From NCBI RefSeq assembly GCF_000702445.1, contig NZ_JNIF01000003.1, positions 62,001 to 126,000 on the forward strand: DNA of 64,000 nucleotides, read 5' to 3'. Made by a program: the position numbers and the translations under genes. How positions within the stretch are numbered: the first letter of the stretch is position 1; the number at the start of each line of letters is the position of its first letter. Shown in pieces: positions 29,279 through 38,116 of this stretch. The DNA is from Bryobacter aggregatus MPL3 (GTDB taxonomy: Bacteria; Acidobacteriota; Terriglobia; Bryobacterales; Bryobacteraceae). The notes beneath the pieces were generated by a model. The model worked only from the letters and a program-made list of their open reading frames with translations, was not told the DNA's origin and searched no databases.

Positions 29279-30462
29279 AGCTGGATGAGATCCAAGAGCT
29301 AGAGAAATCCTACCTCTTACAAAACTACGCCCGCTATCCGCTGGCTTTGGCAAGCGGTAAGGGCGTGTATGTTTATGACGTCGAAGGCAACAAGTACCTC
29401 GACCTTCTCTCCGGAATTGGCGTCAATTCCCTTGGGCACAATCACCCACGTATCACCAAGGTGATCCGGGAGCAGAGCGCAAAGCTGCTGCATACCTCGA
29501 ACCTCTACTACCACGAGTATCAGGGTAAGCTGGCCAAGAAATTGACGGAAGTGAGCGGCATGGACCGCGCCTTCTTTTGCAACTCCGGAACCGAGGCCGT
29601 GGAGGGCGCTCTCAAGATTGCCCGTTCCCATGGGCGCAAGATCCGTCCTGAGAAGTTTCATCTGATTGCCCTTGAGAACTCCTTCCATGGGCGCACCTTT
29701 GGCGCGCTCAGCGTGACGGGGCAACCGAAGTATCGGCATGACTTTGAACCGCTGTTGCCGGGCGTGACCTTCATCCAACGCGACGATGAGGCGGCACTCG
29801 AGGCGGCCTTCCATGAGAACACGGCGGGCATCATCCTTGAAGGGATCCAAGGCGAAGGCGGCGTGTTGCCGGTGTCGAACAGCTTCCTTGAGAAGGCGCG
29901 CGCGCTTTGCGACCAGTTTGACGCGATCCTGATCCATGACGGCATCCAGTGCGGCGTCGGGCGTCCGGGGACTTACTTCTCCTATCAGAACCTCGAGCGT
30001 CCGGTGTTTCCAGACGTGGTCGCCTTTGCGAAGCCAATCTCTTGCGGCTTGCCGATGGGCGGCATTCTCATGAAGCAGCGCGCAGCCGATTCGCTCGGCG
30101 CGGGCATGCATGGAACGACCTTTGGCGGCGGGCCGCTGGTTTGCCGGGTGGCACTTGAGTTCTTCGACATCCTCGATGACCTGTTGCCGCATATCCGCAA
30201 GACTGGCGAGTACTTCCGTGAGGAGCTGCGCGAGTTGGGGAAGAAGCATAGCTTTGTCAAAGAGGTGCGCGGCGCGGGTCTCATCATCGGCGTGGAACTC
30301 GATATGGAGTGCAAGAAGATGGTGACCGACGGCTTTGAGCAGGGCCTCTTGTTCAACGTCACGCACGACACGGTGCTGCGCTTCCTGCCTGCTTACATCC
30401 TCAAGGAGAAGCATGTCGATAAGGCGATCAAGGGCCTGAAGAAGATCTTCGCCAAGTACTAG
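29275..30462 (+). CDS. ArgD-like class III aminotransferase with variant active-site block
   Basis: 395 residues, the length of acetylornithine transaminase. Features: LDLLSGIGVNSLGHNHPRI, FFCNSGTEAVEGALKIAR, ENSFHGRTFGALSVTGQPKY, ILEGIQGEGGV. The PLP-lysine is Lys 253 in FAKPISCGLPMGG, where the family normally has AK-G-L-GGG-PIGA. The pyridine-nitrogen Asp is Asp 222 in IHDGIQCGVGRPG, but the usual following Glu of DEVQ is Gly 223. Most likely an acetylornithine/succinyldiaminopimelate transaminase or related enzyme; the altered blocks leave the substrate open. Its 3' end overlaps the convergent rhamnosidase by 4 bases. Confidence 0.8.
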   Translation: MKLDEIQELEKSYLLQNYARYPLALASGKGVYVYDVEGNKYLDLLSGIGVNSLGHNHPRITKVIREQSAKLLHTSNLYYHEYQGKLAKKLTEVSGMDRAFFCNSGTEAVEGALKIARSHGRKIRPEKFHLIALENSFHGRTFGALSVTGQPKYRHDFEPLLPGVTFIQRDDEAALEAAFHENTAGIILEGIQGEGGVLPVSNSFLEKARALCDQFDAILIHDGIQCGVGRPGTYFSYQNLERPVFPDVVAFAKPISCGLPMGGILMKQRAADSLGAGMHGTTFGGGPLVCRVALEFFDILDDLLPHIRKTGEYFREELRELGKKHSFVKEVRGAGLIIGVELDMECKKMVTDGFEQGLLFNVTHDTVLRFLPAYILKEKHVDKAIKGLKKIFAKY

Positions 30463-32972
30463 TCGAGCTGGACCACGAAGTGGTGGTGGCCGCCAGAGAG
30501 TTCATACTCCAGCCCGTTCTTCGGGTAGGGGAGGAATCGCCTGGCGGCCTCTTCATTTCCGTTGTGCAGAACCTTCGGCGAGTCGCGATTGATCTTGGGG
30601 AGGATCATCGTTGCAGTTGCGTTCGGTGGCACTTGGGCCTCGATCTCGTAGCCTCTTGCAGTGCGATGCCAGTTGATCTGGATGCGGCCTTGCGGCGTGT
30701 CGAGCGAGCCGGAGGCGTGCTTCAGTTCGCGGGTGATTTGTGGGGCGAGGGTGAAGTGGGTGTAGCCGGGCTTGGATTCGTCGAGCTGGATGCCGGCGGT
30801 GGATTCGACAAAGAAGGCGGCGATGGCGGCGAAGGCCGGGTGGTTGTGCGAGTTGGTGCGCGAGCCGACTTTGTACTGCCAGATCTCCCAGATGGTAGTA
30901 GCTCCTTTGTCGATCATGTAGCCGTAGCTGGGGTATTCGCGGGTGTTGAGCAGGTCGTGGGCTAGCTCGGGGTGAGACATCTCTGTCAGCAGCGGGAAGA
31001 GATAACGCGTAGCGTGGATGCCGGTGGTGAGGTGGGTGTTGTGGTAGTAAATGATGCTCTTGTTGGTCTCATCCATAATGCGCTTGCGTTGGTCAGCAGG
31101 GGTGATACCGAAGGCGAGCGGGAGGACCTTCGCGGCTTGGGAGCCGCCGCTGTACTTTGCGTTGATAGCGGCGGCGATGGACTCAGCCCTTTGGCTGTAG
31201 AGCTTCGCATCGCTATCGTTGCCGAGGATCGCAGCGGACTTCGCGACGATGGAGGTGGCGAGGTAGTAGTAACAGGAGGAGACGAGTTCACCGGGGGTGT
31301 TCTCGAGCGCCATCCAGTCGCCGTACAGCGAATCGGCTACGAGGTTGTCCTTCGCGCGAGTGGAGAGGAAGTCGACCCAGCGCTTGATGTTTGCGTAGTG
31401 ATCGGATAGGGCGCGCTTGTCGGCGTGGCGGGTGTAGAGGTTCCAGGCGATGACGGGGTAGGCGGCGGCCCAGGCGGGGTCGCCGGACTTCTGGCCGAAG
31501 GTGCGGTGCGGGGCGACGTCGGGGACTTCGCCGTTGGGGCCGAGTTCGTCGGCGATGAGGCGGAGGAAATTCTCATAGAGAGGCACGGCGGCAAAGTGCA
31601 TCATCGAGGCGGCGCTGGCCAGGTGCGCGTCGGCAAGCCAGCCCATGCGCTCGTCCCGCTGCGCGCCATCGGTGGGGATCGACATGAGGTTGCCCTTGAG
31701 CGTCCAGAGGGCGGCGCTGTGGATCTGGTTGAAGAGGGCGTTTGAACTGGTGAAGGTGGCGGCCGGGGCCATTTGCGAGTGGATGAGGATGGCTTGCACA
31801 GAGTCGAGGGTGGGAGGGGTGAGACGGTGGGGGGCGTCGGGAATGGAGACTTCGGCGTAGCGGAAGCCGTGGTAGGTGAAGCGGGGTTGCCAGTCTTCGC
31901 CATCGGCATTGCCAGCGAAGACGTAGGTGTCAGTGCAGCGGGCGTAGCGCAGATTCTCGACATTCAGGTTGCCGTCGGGGTAGAGGCTTTCGGCGTAGCG
32001 GATGCGGAGCTTCGTGCCTCGGGGAGCTTGCAAGTGGATCTTTGCCCAACCGGTGAGGTTCTGGCCGAAGTCGAAGACATAGGCGCCAGGGCTGGGTTGG
32101 TTGAGGGACAGCGCGGGGCGGATCTGCTGGACCTCGATCGGGTCCATGGGCTGCGCGCTCAGGATGGGGCTGAGCTTGGGCAGGGTGAGAGTCTTGGCCG
32201 TGAGGGGGCGGGTGGCGTCGTAGTCTTCGCCGGCGTAGACCGAGTCGCTGACATGGGGGCCGTCGAAGGCTTGCCAGCCGTTGCCGGTTTTTAAAGCCAC
32301 TGCTCCGTCGATGCGGAACTCGGCGATGGCCGCAGGCTGGCCTGCCCAAGCTTGCCCGTACCAGCCATTGCCGAGCGTAATCTCGACTTCGTTGCCGCCG
32401 GTGCGAAGGTAGGGCGCGATGTCGTAGGTGGAGTAGAGGACGCGCTTGTCGTAATTGGTGAAGCCGGGATCGAGCACGCTCTTGCCAACCCGTTGGCCAT
32501 TGATGCGGAGCTCGTAATAGCCGATGCCCGAGATGTAGGCGCGGGCGTTGCGGGGGATGCGCTCGAGCGGGAGATTTGCTTTGAGGATGCGGCCGCCGGA
32601 GATCCATTGGGCTTGCCAGGTGGAGCCGGGAAGGGCGGCGGTTTCAAAGTGCGCGACCGGGGATTGGGTGGAGGGTTCGTCGTCCTGATTCCAGAGCTGG
32701 ACGCGCCAGGAGTATTGGGTGTATGGACGGAGCGCGGGACCGGAATATTCGATGTGGACACTCGAGGCGGAGGCCTGCTTGCCGGAATCCCAGATGGTGG
32801 CCTGGCACTTGGGGTCGCGGCAGAGGGTGAGGCGGTAGCTGCTTTGGGGATGGGGCGCCCACCAGGAAAAACGAGGCTTGGGGGTATCGATCCCGATGGG
32901 ATTCTCGCGGTACTCCGTCTGGAGGTGAGATGGGACAAGGGAGGACACCGCAAGGGCGAAAGCAAGGAGCAT
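30459..32972 (-). CDS. Secreted GH78 alpha-L-rhamnosidase
   Basis: 837 residues from ATG 32970-32972, which begins a signal peptide (LLAFALAVSSLVPSHLQ); the longer open frame upstream is antisense to the HEAT gene. Early Bac_rhamnosid_N-type part (NPIGIDTPKPRFSWW, TQYSWRVQLWNQ), beta-sandwich with RIRYAESLYPDGNLN, then the (alpha/alpha)6 catalytic domain containing SIPTDGAQRDERMGWLADAH, where the Asp/Glu cluster is the GH78 catalytic region, and a C-terminal beta-sandwich (LPYPKNGLEYELSGGHHHF). It would release L-rhamnose from plant or microbial polysaccharides or glycosides. Confidence 0.9.
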   Translation of the reverse strand: MLLAFALAVSSLVPSHLQTEYRENPIGIDTPKPRFSWWAPHPQSSYRLTLCRDPKCQATIWDSGKQASASSVHIEYSGPALRPYTQYSWRVQLWNQDDEPSTQSPVAHFETAALPGSTWQAQWISGGRILKANLPLERIPRNARAYISGIGYYELRINGQRVGKSVLDPGFTNYDKRVLYSTYDIAPYLRTGGNEVEITLGNGWYGQAWAGQPAAIAEFRIDGAVALKTGNGWQAFDGPHVSDSVYAGEDYDATRPLTAKTLTLPKLSPILSAQPMDPIEVQQIRPALSLNQPSPGAYVFDFGQNLTGWAKIHLQAPRGTKLRIRYAESLYPDGNLNVENLRYARCTDTYVFAGNADGEDWQPRFTYHGFRYAEVSIPDAPHRLTPPTLDSVQAILIHSQMAPAATFTSSNALFNQIHSAALWTLKGNLMSIPTDGAQRDERMGWLADAHLASAASMMHFAAVPLYENFLRLIADELGPNGEVPDVAPHRTFGQKSGDPAWAAAYPVIAWNLYTRHADKRALSDHYANIKRWVDFLSTRAKDNLVADSLYGDWMALENTPGELVSSCYYYLATSIVAKSAAILGNDSDAKLYSQRAESIAAAINAKYSGGSQAAKVLPLAFGITPADQRKRIMDETNKSIIYYHNTHLTTGIHATRYLFPLLTEMSHPELAHDLLNTREYPSYGYMIDKGATTIWEIWQYKVGSRTNSHNHPAFAAIAAFFVESTAGIQLDESKPGYTHFTLAPQITRELKHASGSLDTPQGRIQINWHRTARGYEIEAQVPPNATATMILPKINRDSPKVLHNGNEEAARRFLPYPKNGLEYELSGGHHHFVVQLD

Positions 32973-33002
32973 TCCTTTGACTGTATACGCGATGATGTCC
33001 GT

Positions 33003-33821
33003 ATGAGAAGTCTTTGCCTTTTTCTTCTTGGAGCCTGCCTCTGGGCTGGGACCGTTGAGGATGCCCGGAAGGTGTTGAGCGACGCCGCACATGGGAAGGA
33101 TGGCGACGAGCGACGCGAAACGGCACTTGCCTTGAGTCTTGTATATGCGAAGGATCCCGCCGCCTCTCTGCTCGACGAGATGCTGCGGGATAAGGATTAT
33201 CTGGTGCGCGTAGCCGCAGTGGACACGCTGGGGGAGCTGAACGATAAGAGCCGTCTTGGCTTGCTGAAGACCGCGCTCTCGGACGATGTGCCGGAGGTGG
33301 CCTTTGCGGCCGCAAAGGCGCTGTACGCATTGAAGACCCCAGAGGGCCGCGAGGCCTTGCAGTCTGTCTATGAGGGTGATCTCAAGGCGAAGAGCAACTA
33401 TGTCAAGAAAGAGATGATGAACAGTTGGCGGCGCTTGAAGTCGCCGAAGAGCGCGTTTCTGTTTACGGTGCAACAGGGCATTGGCTTCGTTCCGGTGCCG
33501 GGCATTGGGGCCGGCTACAACGCGATGATGGGCATCTTTGGCGATGCGGAGTTCAGCGCGCGGGCGGTGAGCCTGCTGATGCTGTGCGGCGATCGAGGCA
33601 AGGCCTGCAATGAGATGCTGGGCGCTGCCTTTAGCGACGAGGATTGGACGGTGCGCGCGGCGGCCGTGCATGTGGCGGCGACCCGGAACCTGACGGCGCT
33701 GAAAGGCCAGCTCGCCGTGTTGCTCAACGATAAGAAAGAAAAAGTAAGATTGCGGGCAGCAGCCGGATATTTGCGGATGGAGGCGGGGGTTCCGGCGAAG
33801 GCGTTGCCGAAGAAGCTCTAG
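33003..33821 (+). CDS. Secreted HEAT-repeat protein
   Basis: 272 residues from ATG 33003, giving a signal peptide (LCLFLLGACLWAGT). HEAT-like helical pairs occur at about 60-130 (YLVRVAAVDTLGELNDKS, VPEVAFAAAKALYALKTPEGR) and again at 205-265 (DWTVRAAAVHVAATRN, KVRLRAAAGYLRM), separated by a Gly-rich hydrophobic stretch (TVQQGIGFVPVPGIGAGYNAMMG) that may insert in a membrane. Function unknown; likely a scaffold in the periplasm. It diverges from the rhamnosidase with 30 bases between start codons. Confidence 0.78.
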   Translation: MRSLCLFLLGACLWAGTVEDARKVLSDAAHGKDGDERRETALALSLVYAKDPAASLLDEMLRDKDYLVRVAAVDTLGELNDKSRLGLLKTALSDDVPEVAFAAAKALYALKTPEGREALQSVYEGDLKAKSNYVKKEMMNSWRRLKSPKSAFLFTVQQGIGFVPVPGIGAGYNAMMGIFGDAEFSARAVSLLMLCGDRGKACNEMLGAAFSDEDWTVRAAAVHVAATRNLTALKGQLAVLLNDKKEKVRLRAAAGYLRMEAGVPAKALPKKL

Positions 33822-34354
33822 AACGGTTTGCTGGCCGCTTCGCTGTCTTTTCGCATTTGCTCGGCGGCCTCTTGGACTTCCTCGGTTTGGTAGAGGAGGA
33901 ACTGAGCGAGGTAATTTGGGTTCGTTCGTTGCAAATTTGATTTGCGCAGTTCGGTGATGGGGAGGCTCTTCGGGATTTCAACCTCGCGGCCCATGGCGCA
34001 GAGCTCCGCGTAAACTTCGTAGGCGGCGAAACGGTCTTTTTGGAGTTGGCGCAATTCCTTGAAGGCTCTGCCGGCGCGGCGTTCCTGCAGGTTGGCAATT
34101 TTGAGGGTTCGCTCCCAGTGGGAGAAGAGGGACGCGTCGCCGGGATTGGAACAGGAACGGCTTTCGGCCAGCAGCTCCAGTTTTCTCGCCCGCTTGGCCT
34201 GGAAACTGGCCCAAGCGTAGCGCTCGAAGGCCTCTTCTTCGATGGCGGAATCGGGTTGGCAATCTTTGCGCAGTGCAAGCGCGTAGGCCTGGTAGGCCTG
34301 TTCCTGTTCGGCCAAGAAACCTGGATTCGCTTCGTTTTGTTCTTGGGTGGGCAT
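33818..34354 (-). CDS. Acidobacterial hypothetical protein, helical, Glu/Arg-rich
   Basis: 178 residues from ATG 34352-34354, supported by AGGAAG 4-9 bases upstream. The N-terminus MPTQEQNEAN and the helix-rich middle (AIEEEAFERYAWASFQAKRARKLE-type segment) resemble a large acidobacterial family whose members usually begin with TQEQIEANR followed by a S-x-GP-x-T-x-EGK segment; that segment is absent here, so this may be a shortened member. No function is known. The stop overlaps the HEAT gene stop by 4 bases, convergent. A terminator-like hairpin sits just upstream of its ribosome-binding site. Confidence 0.6.
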   Translation of the reverse strand: MPTQEQNEANPGFLAEQEQAYQAYALALRKDCQPDSAIEEEAFERYAWASFQAKRARKLELLAESRSCSNPGDASLFSHWERTLKIANLQERRAGRAFKELRQLQKDRFAAYEVYAELCAMGREVEIPKSLPITELRKSNLQRTNPNYLAQFLLYQTEEVQEAAEQMRKDSEAASKPF

Positions 34355-34373
34355 GGGCTTCCTCTCGTTGTCC

Positions 34374-34403
34374 AAAATAGAAAAGCCCGCAATTGCTTGC
34401 GGG
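34374..34403 (-). terminator. Rho-independent terminator-like hairpin in the leader of the 33818 gene
   Basis: On the minus strand CCCGCAA-GCAA-TTGCGGG forms a perfect 7-bp GC-rich stem and is followed by CTTTTCTATTTT. It ends about 10 bases before the Shine-Dalgarno of the 33818-34354 gene. No minus-strand gene was found immediately upstream that it could terminate, so it may act as a transcription attenuator or end a short leader RNA. Confidence 0.6.
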
Positions 34404-34554
34404 ATCTCGCCATTACAGTAGCAGCCGGAAGAAAGGGGACGGCTGCGCATTGGGATTTGCCGGCCGCTCTCTTTGTTCGAAACACAGGGCTTAGCCCGGT
34501 ATTATTAATTTTTGTTAGCCCGTGACCGAGTGATGGCATGGCGAGAATTGCAGC

Positions 34555-35438
34555 ATGCTGGTTTTGGTTTGGCTTGCGTTCTGCTGGCACGACTTCTTCT
34601 ATTGCGTCGAACAGCCGCTTTGGGAAGACCTTGATGAGTGGGGCATTTTGCCGTCACCCAGGAGTTGCCGCAACAGGATGCTTCCCTGCCCGGGATGCGC
34701 TAATTTCGAACCAGATCCAGGAATCACAGCTGCTCCTGCCGCCTGCCGCTTCGCGCGCAGCCTTCTCTGCCGAAACGGTCACGCATGACTCCTATTGGAA
34801 GCTTGCGCCAGAGGAAAGCTTGCGGCGCGAAGAGGCACTGCGAGGCTTGCGCGATTGGCCCCCGCCACGAATCTGATTGGCTCGGCGACTGCTGGTGCGG
34901 AGCTGGATGTACCGGGGATGTGGCTGGCGGCGATTCTGGCGATCTTGGGATTGCTGCGTTTGGCCTGGCGGCGCGGCGTGAGCCTGGAGTTGCGCATTCT
35001 GCTGAGCGCGCCGGTGGCCTATCATTCGCTGGTGATTGCTCTCCCACAGCATGTGACAACAGGGATTGGCTGGTATCTGTGCTCAGTGATTGCGGCGGAG
35101 GCCGCCCTGGTGGAATTGGGATTGTACGAACTCGTGGGCAGACGCCGGGTACCTGGCCTCTGCTGGCTGTTTGTTGCTCTTGACTGTATGTGATGCACTT
35201 TCTACTGGCACCTTATTACTGGGGAATGATTGCGCATCGCAGTACCGGCGGCTTAGAGCCGTTTTATCTTAAGACACTATTGGGCCAATGGGGGGGGGAG
35301 ATTTGCCAGAGGTTCGCCGTACATGAGGCAAACGGCGTGGGCACAAGAACAGTGGGACTGCTTTGGTTCAGTTACTTGTGTTCGACGCTGGGGTTGGGTG
35401 TGATTGCCGTAACCGAGGCGCGGCGGAAGGCATCGTAG
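34555..35438 (+). pseudogene. Membrane protein gene broken by several frameshifts
   Basis: Fragments in different frames line up as one protein. A first segment begins MLVLVWLAFCWHDFFY at 34555. A second, in another frame, ends with LRREEALRGLRDWPPP at about 34866 just as a C5 run occurs. The next frame continues LIGSATAGAELDVPGMWLAA, then LRILLSAPVAYHSLVIALPQ up to VALDCM and a stop at 35191. Restoring one base near 35184 would join it to HFLLAPYYWGMIAH, which runs to 35438 with a final membrane helix. At least four membrane helices are implied. Its end overlaps the ribosome-binding site of the secreted propeller gene at 35444. Confidence 0.6.
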
Positions 35439-35443
35439 GAGAC

Positions 35444-36424
35444 ATGCTTCGATCATGGTTCTCCACTTACTCGGTTTGGTTGCTGCTTGCTTCGGCAATT
35501 GGATTTGCTCAGCCTGGAAGGATCGCTTATGAACGTGCCCCGGACGGAAAACCCGTCTGGCCGGCGCGGGATGTATACCGGATGAATGCGGATGGGTCGG
35601 GAGATACGGCGCTGACTACAGATGGACATAGCCATACGCCGAGTTGGTCGCCAGACGGGAAGCAGATTCTGTTTGTCCATGATGCGGCGCTGCGCGAACC
35701 ACGGCAGGGTCCGCCGTCGACTCATCATCCGGTGGAGTTGCAGGTGATGGATGCGGACGGCAAGAATCGCCGCCTGCTACTGCGGACCGAGGCGCCGATT
35801 TACTCGGCGAGGTGGTCGCCAGATGGGAAGGCGATTGCGGTGAGTGCAGCGCTGCAGCAAAGGAGTGAGAGTGGCGAGGAGATGCGGGGCGGGCTGTACC
35901 TGATTCCGGCCAGTGGGGGGACACCGAAGTTGCTGTATGCCAATGGTTGGAGCGCAGCATGGTCACCGGACGGGAAGCGGCTGGCCTTCACGGTGGAGCG
36001 ACCACGAGGCGAGTGGTCGATCTATGTTGGGAATGCGGATGGGTCGGACGCGGTGCCGATGCAAGATCTGCCTCGCTATGCGGGTTTGCCTGCCTGGTCG
36101 CCAGATGGGGAGTGGCTGGCTTTTGCTTCAGACAGGCAAGTGTTTGTGTCGCGCCCGGATGGGACAGAGAGGCGCGAGGTGGCGCCGCCGTCTGGCTGGA
36201 GTTGCCAGCGCATCGCTTGGAGCGGCGAAGGAGATGGCCTGGTGCTGGGTTGCTATTCGTCTTCCAAACCGTGCGGGTTTCTGGGAAACGTATCGTCCAC
36301 CGGCACCGTGTTACCGGATTGCGAGCGGCGGCTGTTTGGGATCGCTACGGTTGCCGGAGTGCGGGAAGTTCGGCAACTTGGGGAACATGATGCGACGGCT
36401 CCGGCGGTGAGCTTGCGGGAGTAG
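35444..36424 (+). CDS. Secreted TolB-like WD40/PD40 propeller protein (copy 1)
   Basis: 326 residues from ATG 35444 with AGGAG just upstream; a signal peptide (WFSTYSVWLLLASAIGFAQ) follows. At least five PD40 units carry the W-SPDG motif (PSWSPDGKQILFV, ARWSPDGKAIAV, AAWSPDGKRLAFT, PAWSPDGEWLAFA). The C-terminal SSTGTVLPDCERRLFGI and final LRE closely match the second copy at 38117, so the two are paralogues. Likely a periplasmic or surface propeller; no catalytic motif is visible. Confidence 0.82.
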   Translation: MLRSWFSTYSVWLLLASAIGFAQPGRIAYERAPDGKPVWPARDVYRMNADGSGDTALTTDGHSHTPSWSPDGKQILFVHDAALREPRQGPPSTHHPVELQVMDADGKNRRLLLRTEAPIYSARWSPDGKAIAVSAALQQRSESGEEMRGGLYLIPASGGTPKLLYANGWSAAWSPDGKRLAFTVERPRGEWSIYVGNADGSDAVPMQDLPRYAGLPAWSPDGEWLAFASDRQVFVSRPDGTERREVAPPSGWSCQRIAWSGEGDGLVLGCYSSSKPCGFLGNVSSTGTVLPDCERRLFGIATVAGVREVRQLGEHDATAPAVSLRE

Positions 36425-36468
36425 GTCGCATTGCGCCTGATGCGCAACGGCAAACTACTTATGATTTT

Positions 36469-37118
36469 TCAGAAGAAAGAAAGTTCTTTGGATCGGTCTT
36501 TGCCTGTAGTTGTGGCATATTCGATCCCACGAGCATCCAGCAAGGTGGTCAGGTCGGACACCACGGTCGGACGAGCCCACTCAAACCTCTTTTCATACAC
36601 ATCCATTGAACGATCCTTTGCAATGGACAGCCTTCTGCCGCAAATTGCGTCGAGCACCGCAAGCCATGCATTCGCAGTGTGGCTTAGAAGACTTAGGCTC
36701 TTGTAGACGCCCGCTCCGCAGCGGCCGCAGATTTCATCCGGACCAATAGCTGACCAGCGTCTTGCCCCAAGGCTGAGCCGTCCTCAAAAACTACTGCGTC
36801 TATCTGGATCGAGACCGAAACCATTTCTGAGAGCCATTCCATTGCGCTCTCCACTCGACTTTGCGCAGGCATGACCAGTGAGCCATTGTACTGAGAGAGC
36901 GCGCCCACCAGTGATATGAATTCTGTTGCGTCGGCTGCAACCACTGACTTAAGGTCGCTCGTGTCGGCAAAGATCTGAAAGCTACGTTTGACCATTCCAT
37001 CCTTGGCCGTGCTGACCCACACCACCGTAAATCCGATCAGCGGCTGCGGCGAACGATTCCAGAGCAACACAGAAAACGGCGCGAGCGTAGCCAGTTCGGG
37101 GCTCGTTTCAGAACTCAC
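36469..37118 (-). pseudogene. Frameshifted acidobacterial hypothetical gene
   Basis: The first segment (GTG 37118 to TAA 36693, 141 residues) contains FSVLLWNRSPQPLIGFTVVW and a later IDAVVFEDGSALGQDAG, a pattern shared with the intact gene at 51415 (FVIVNNNNLPVIAMTIRW, IDSVLFSNGSVIGLD). At about 36705 the frame ends in SAAAAERASTRA; one frame over, the natural continuation VYKSLSLLSHTANAWLAV runs to TGA 36469. The N-terminus also lacks a signal peptide and begins right after an in-frame stop. I read it as a decayed copy of that family; function unknown. Confidence 0.55.
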
Positions 37119-37212
37119 TCTTGCCTAGAATTCGGAACTGGAACGGGCAAACAGCGTGAGTCCACCAAGGCTTCGTCTGTCCACTGCGAGGGAGAGATTC
37201 ATGAGTTCTGGT

Positions 37213-38058
37213 TTAGGCCTCAGCCTGACTGGATCCTTCCACCTGGCTAAGCCAGCCTATGGCGAGCCAGGCTCCTAAGACAAAACTGACACCATAGCCA
37301 GCGAGCGGCACCGGAAAGGCGCCAAAGAAACAAGAGCATCCGATGCCTGCAAAATAGCCTGTCAACGCGACGGCTCCGGGCCGTTGGGCGTCGAGTAGCG
37401 GCGCCGCCATGCAGGCCACCAGCGCCAGGACTAGCAGGATTGCCATTGCGGGGTAGGTTGCCCAGGCTAGTTGGATGATGCCTTCTACGGCCGGCACCGG
37501 CAGCAAGGGATCGGGTCGCATCCAGACCCAGGCGAGGTAAGCCAGGAGGGCTCCTGTGCCGAGCAGTTTGTGGACTAGCAGCAGTCGCTTGCTCCAAAGA
37601 AGGATGCCCATGCCGAGCGTGAAACCGCTGGCTTGCGAGGCGTCTGGCTGGAGCAGGAGGATTGTCGCGATGACCGCGGCACTGAGTACCCTGCCGAGGC
37701 CAGGGACTTGGGTGCTGTCCAGAATCAAGATCGCAGTAGGCAGGAGCAGCGCGGCGGCATTGAGCTGGATGGGGCCGCAATCGAGCCAGCGTCTGACACC
37801 AGAGATACCTTCCTCATGGAGAGTGGCTGCCAGTGTTGCCATGGCGAGAACGAGCAGGGCCGTCGCATGCAACGAATTGGAGCGCATTCTTGAAAGAGCA
37901 AAGGCGAGTACGAGGCCGAGGAGCCAGGCGACTCCGTTGCGCACCCATAAGGAAAGCGGCAGCCCGGACAGCGCCATCGTCATCGCGCCGAGTGCGACGG
38001 CCAGCAAGGAAACAGCAGCGAAACTGAGGAACAACTGGAGGCGAGGAGCCCGGTGCAA
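37213..38058 (-). CDS. Polytopic membrane protein (FtsW/RodA-like appearance)
   Basis: 281 residues if started at TTG 38056-38058, which has GAGGCGG upstream and avoids overlapping the divergent gene; ATG 38125-38127 is the alternative. Eight or nine hydrophobic segments. The stretch GLGRVLSAAVIATILLLQPDASQASGF recalls the LQPD motif of FtsW/RodA glycosyltransferases, but the rest is not clearly SEDS-like, so this is only a resemblance. It diverges from the second propeller gene. A broken membrane-protein gene precedes the first propeller gene, but the two membrane proteins do not look alike. Confidence 0.6.
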   Translation of the reverse strand: MHRAPRLQLFLSFAAVSLLAVALGAMTMALSGLPLSLWVRNGVAWLLGLVLAFALSRMRSNSLHATALLVLAMATLAATLHEEGISGVRRWLDCGPIQLNAAALLLPTAILILDSTQVPGLGRVLSAAVIATILLLQPDASQASGFTLGMGILLWSKRLLLVHKLLGTGALLAYLAWVWMRPDPLLPVPAVEGIIQLAWATYPAMAILLVLALVACMAAPLLDAQRPGAVALTGYFAGIGCSCFFGAFPVPLAGYGVSFVLGAWLAIGWLSQVEGSSQAEA

Positions 38059-38116
38059 ATATTTCCGCCTCTCTTGCTTGTGGGAACAAGGTGCAGCAGC
38101 CTGGTGTCGGAGGGGA

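Noticed and set aside
31330-32965. Long Pro/Ser/Arg-rich frames antisense or alternate to the rhamnosidase
   Set aside because: They are low-complexity shadows caused by high GC; the GH78 motifs are in the other frame.
32972-33671. N-terminal extension of the rhamnosidase
   Set aside because: The extension is antisense to the HEAT-repeat gene, and the signal peptide begins at 32972.
37213-38058. Definite RodA/FtsW assignment
   Set aside because: Only the LQPD-like stretch matches; the other conserved SEDS residues could not be found.
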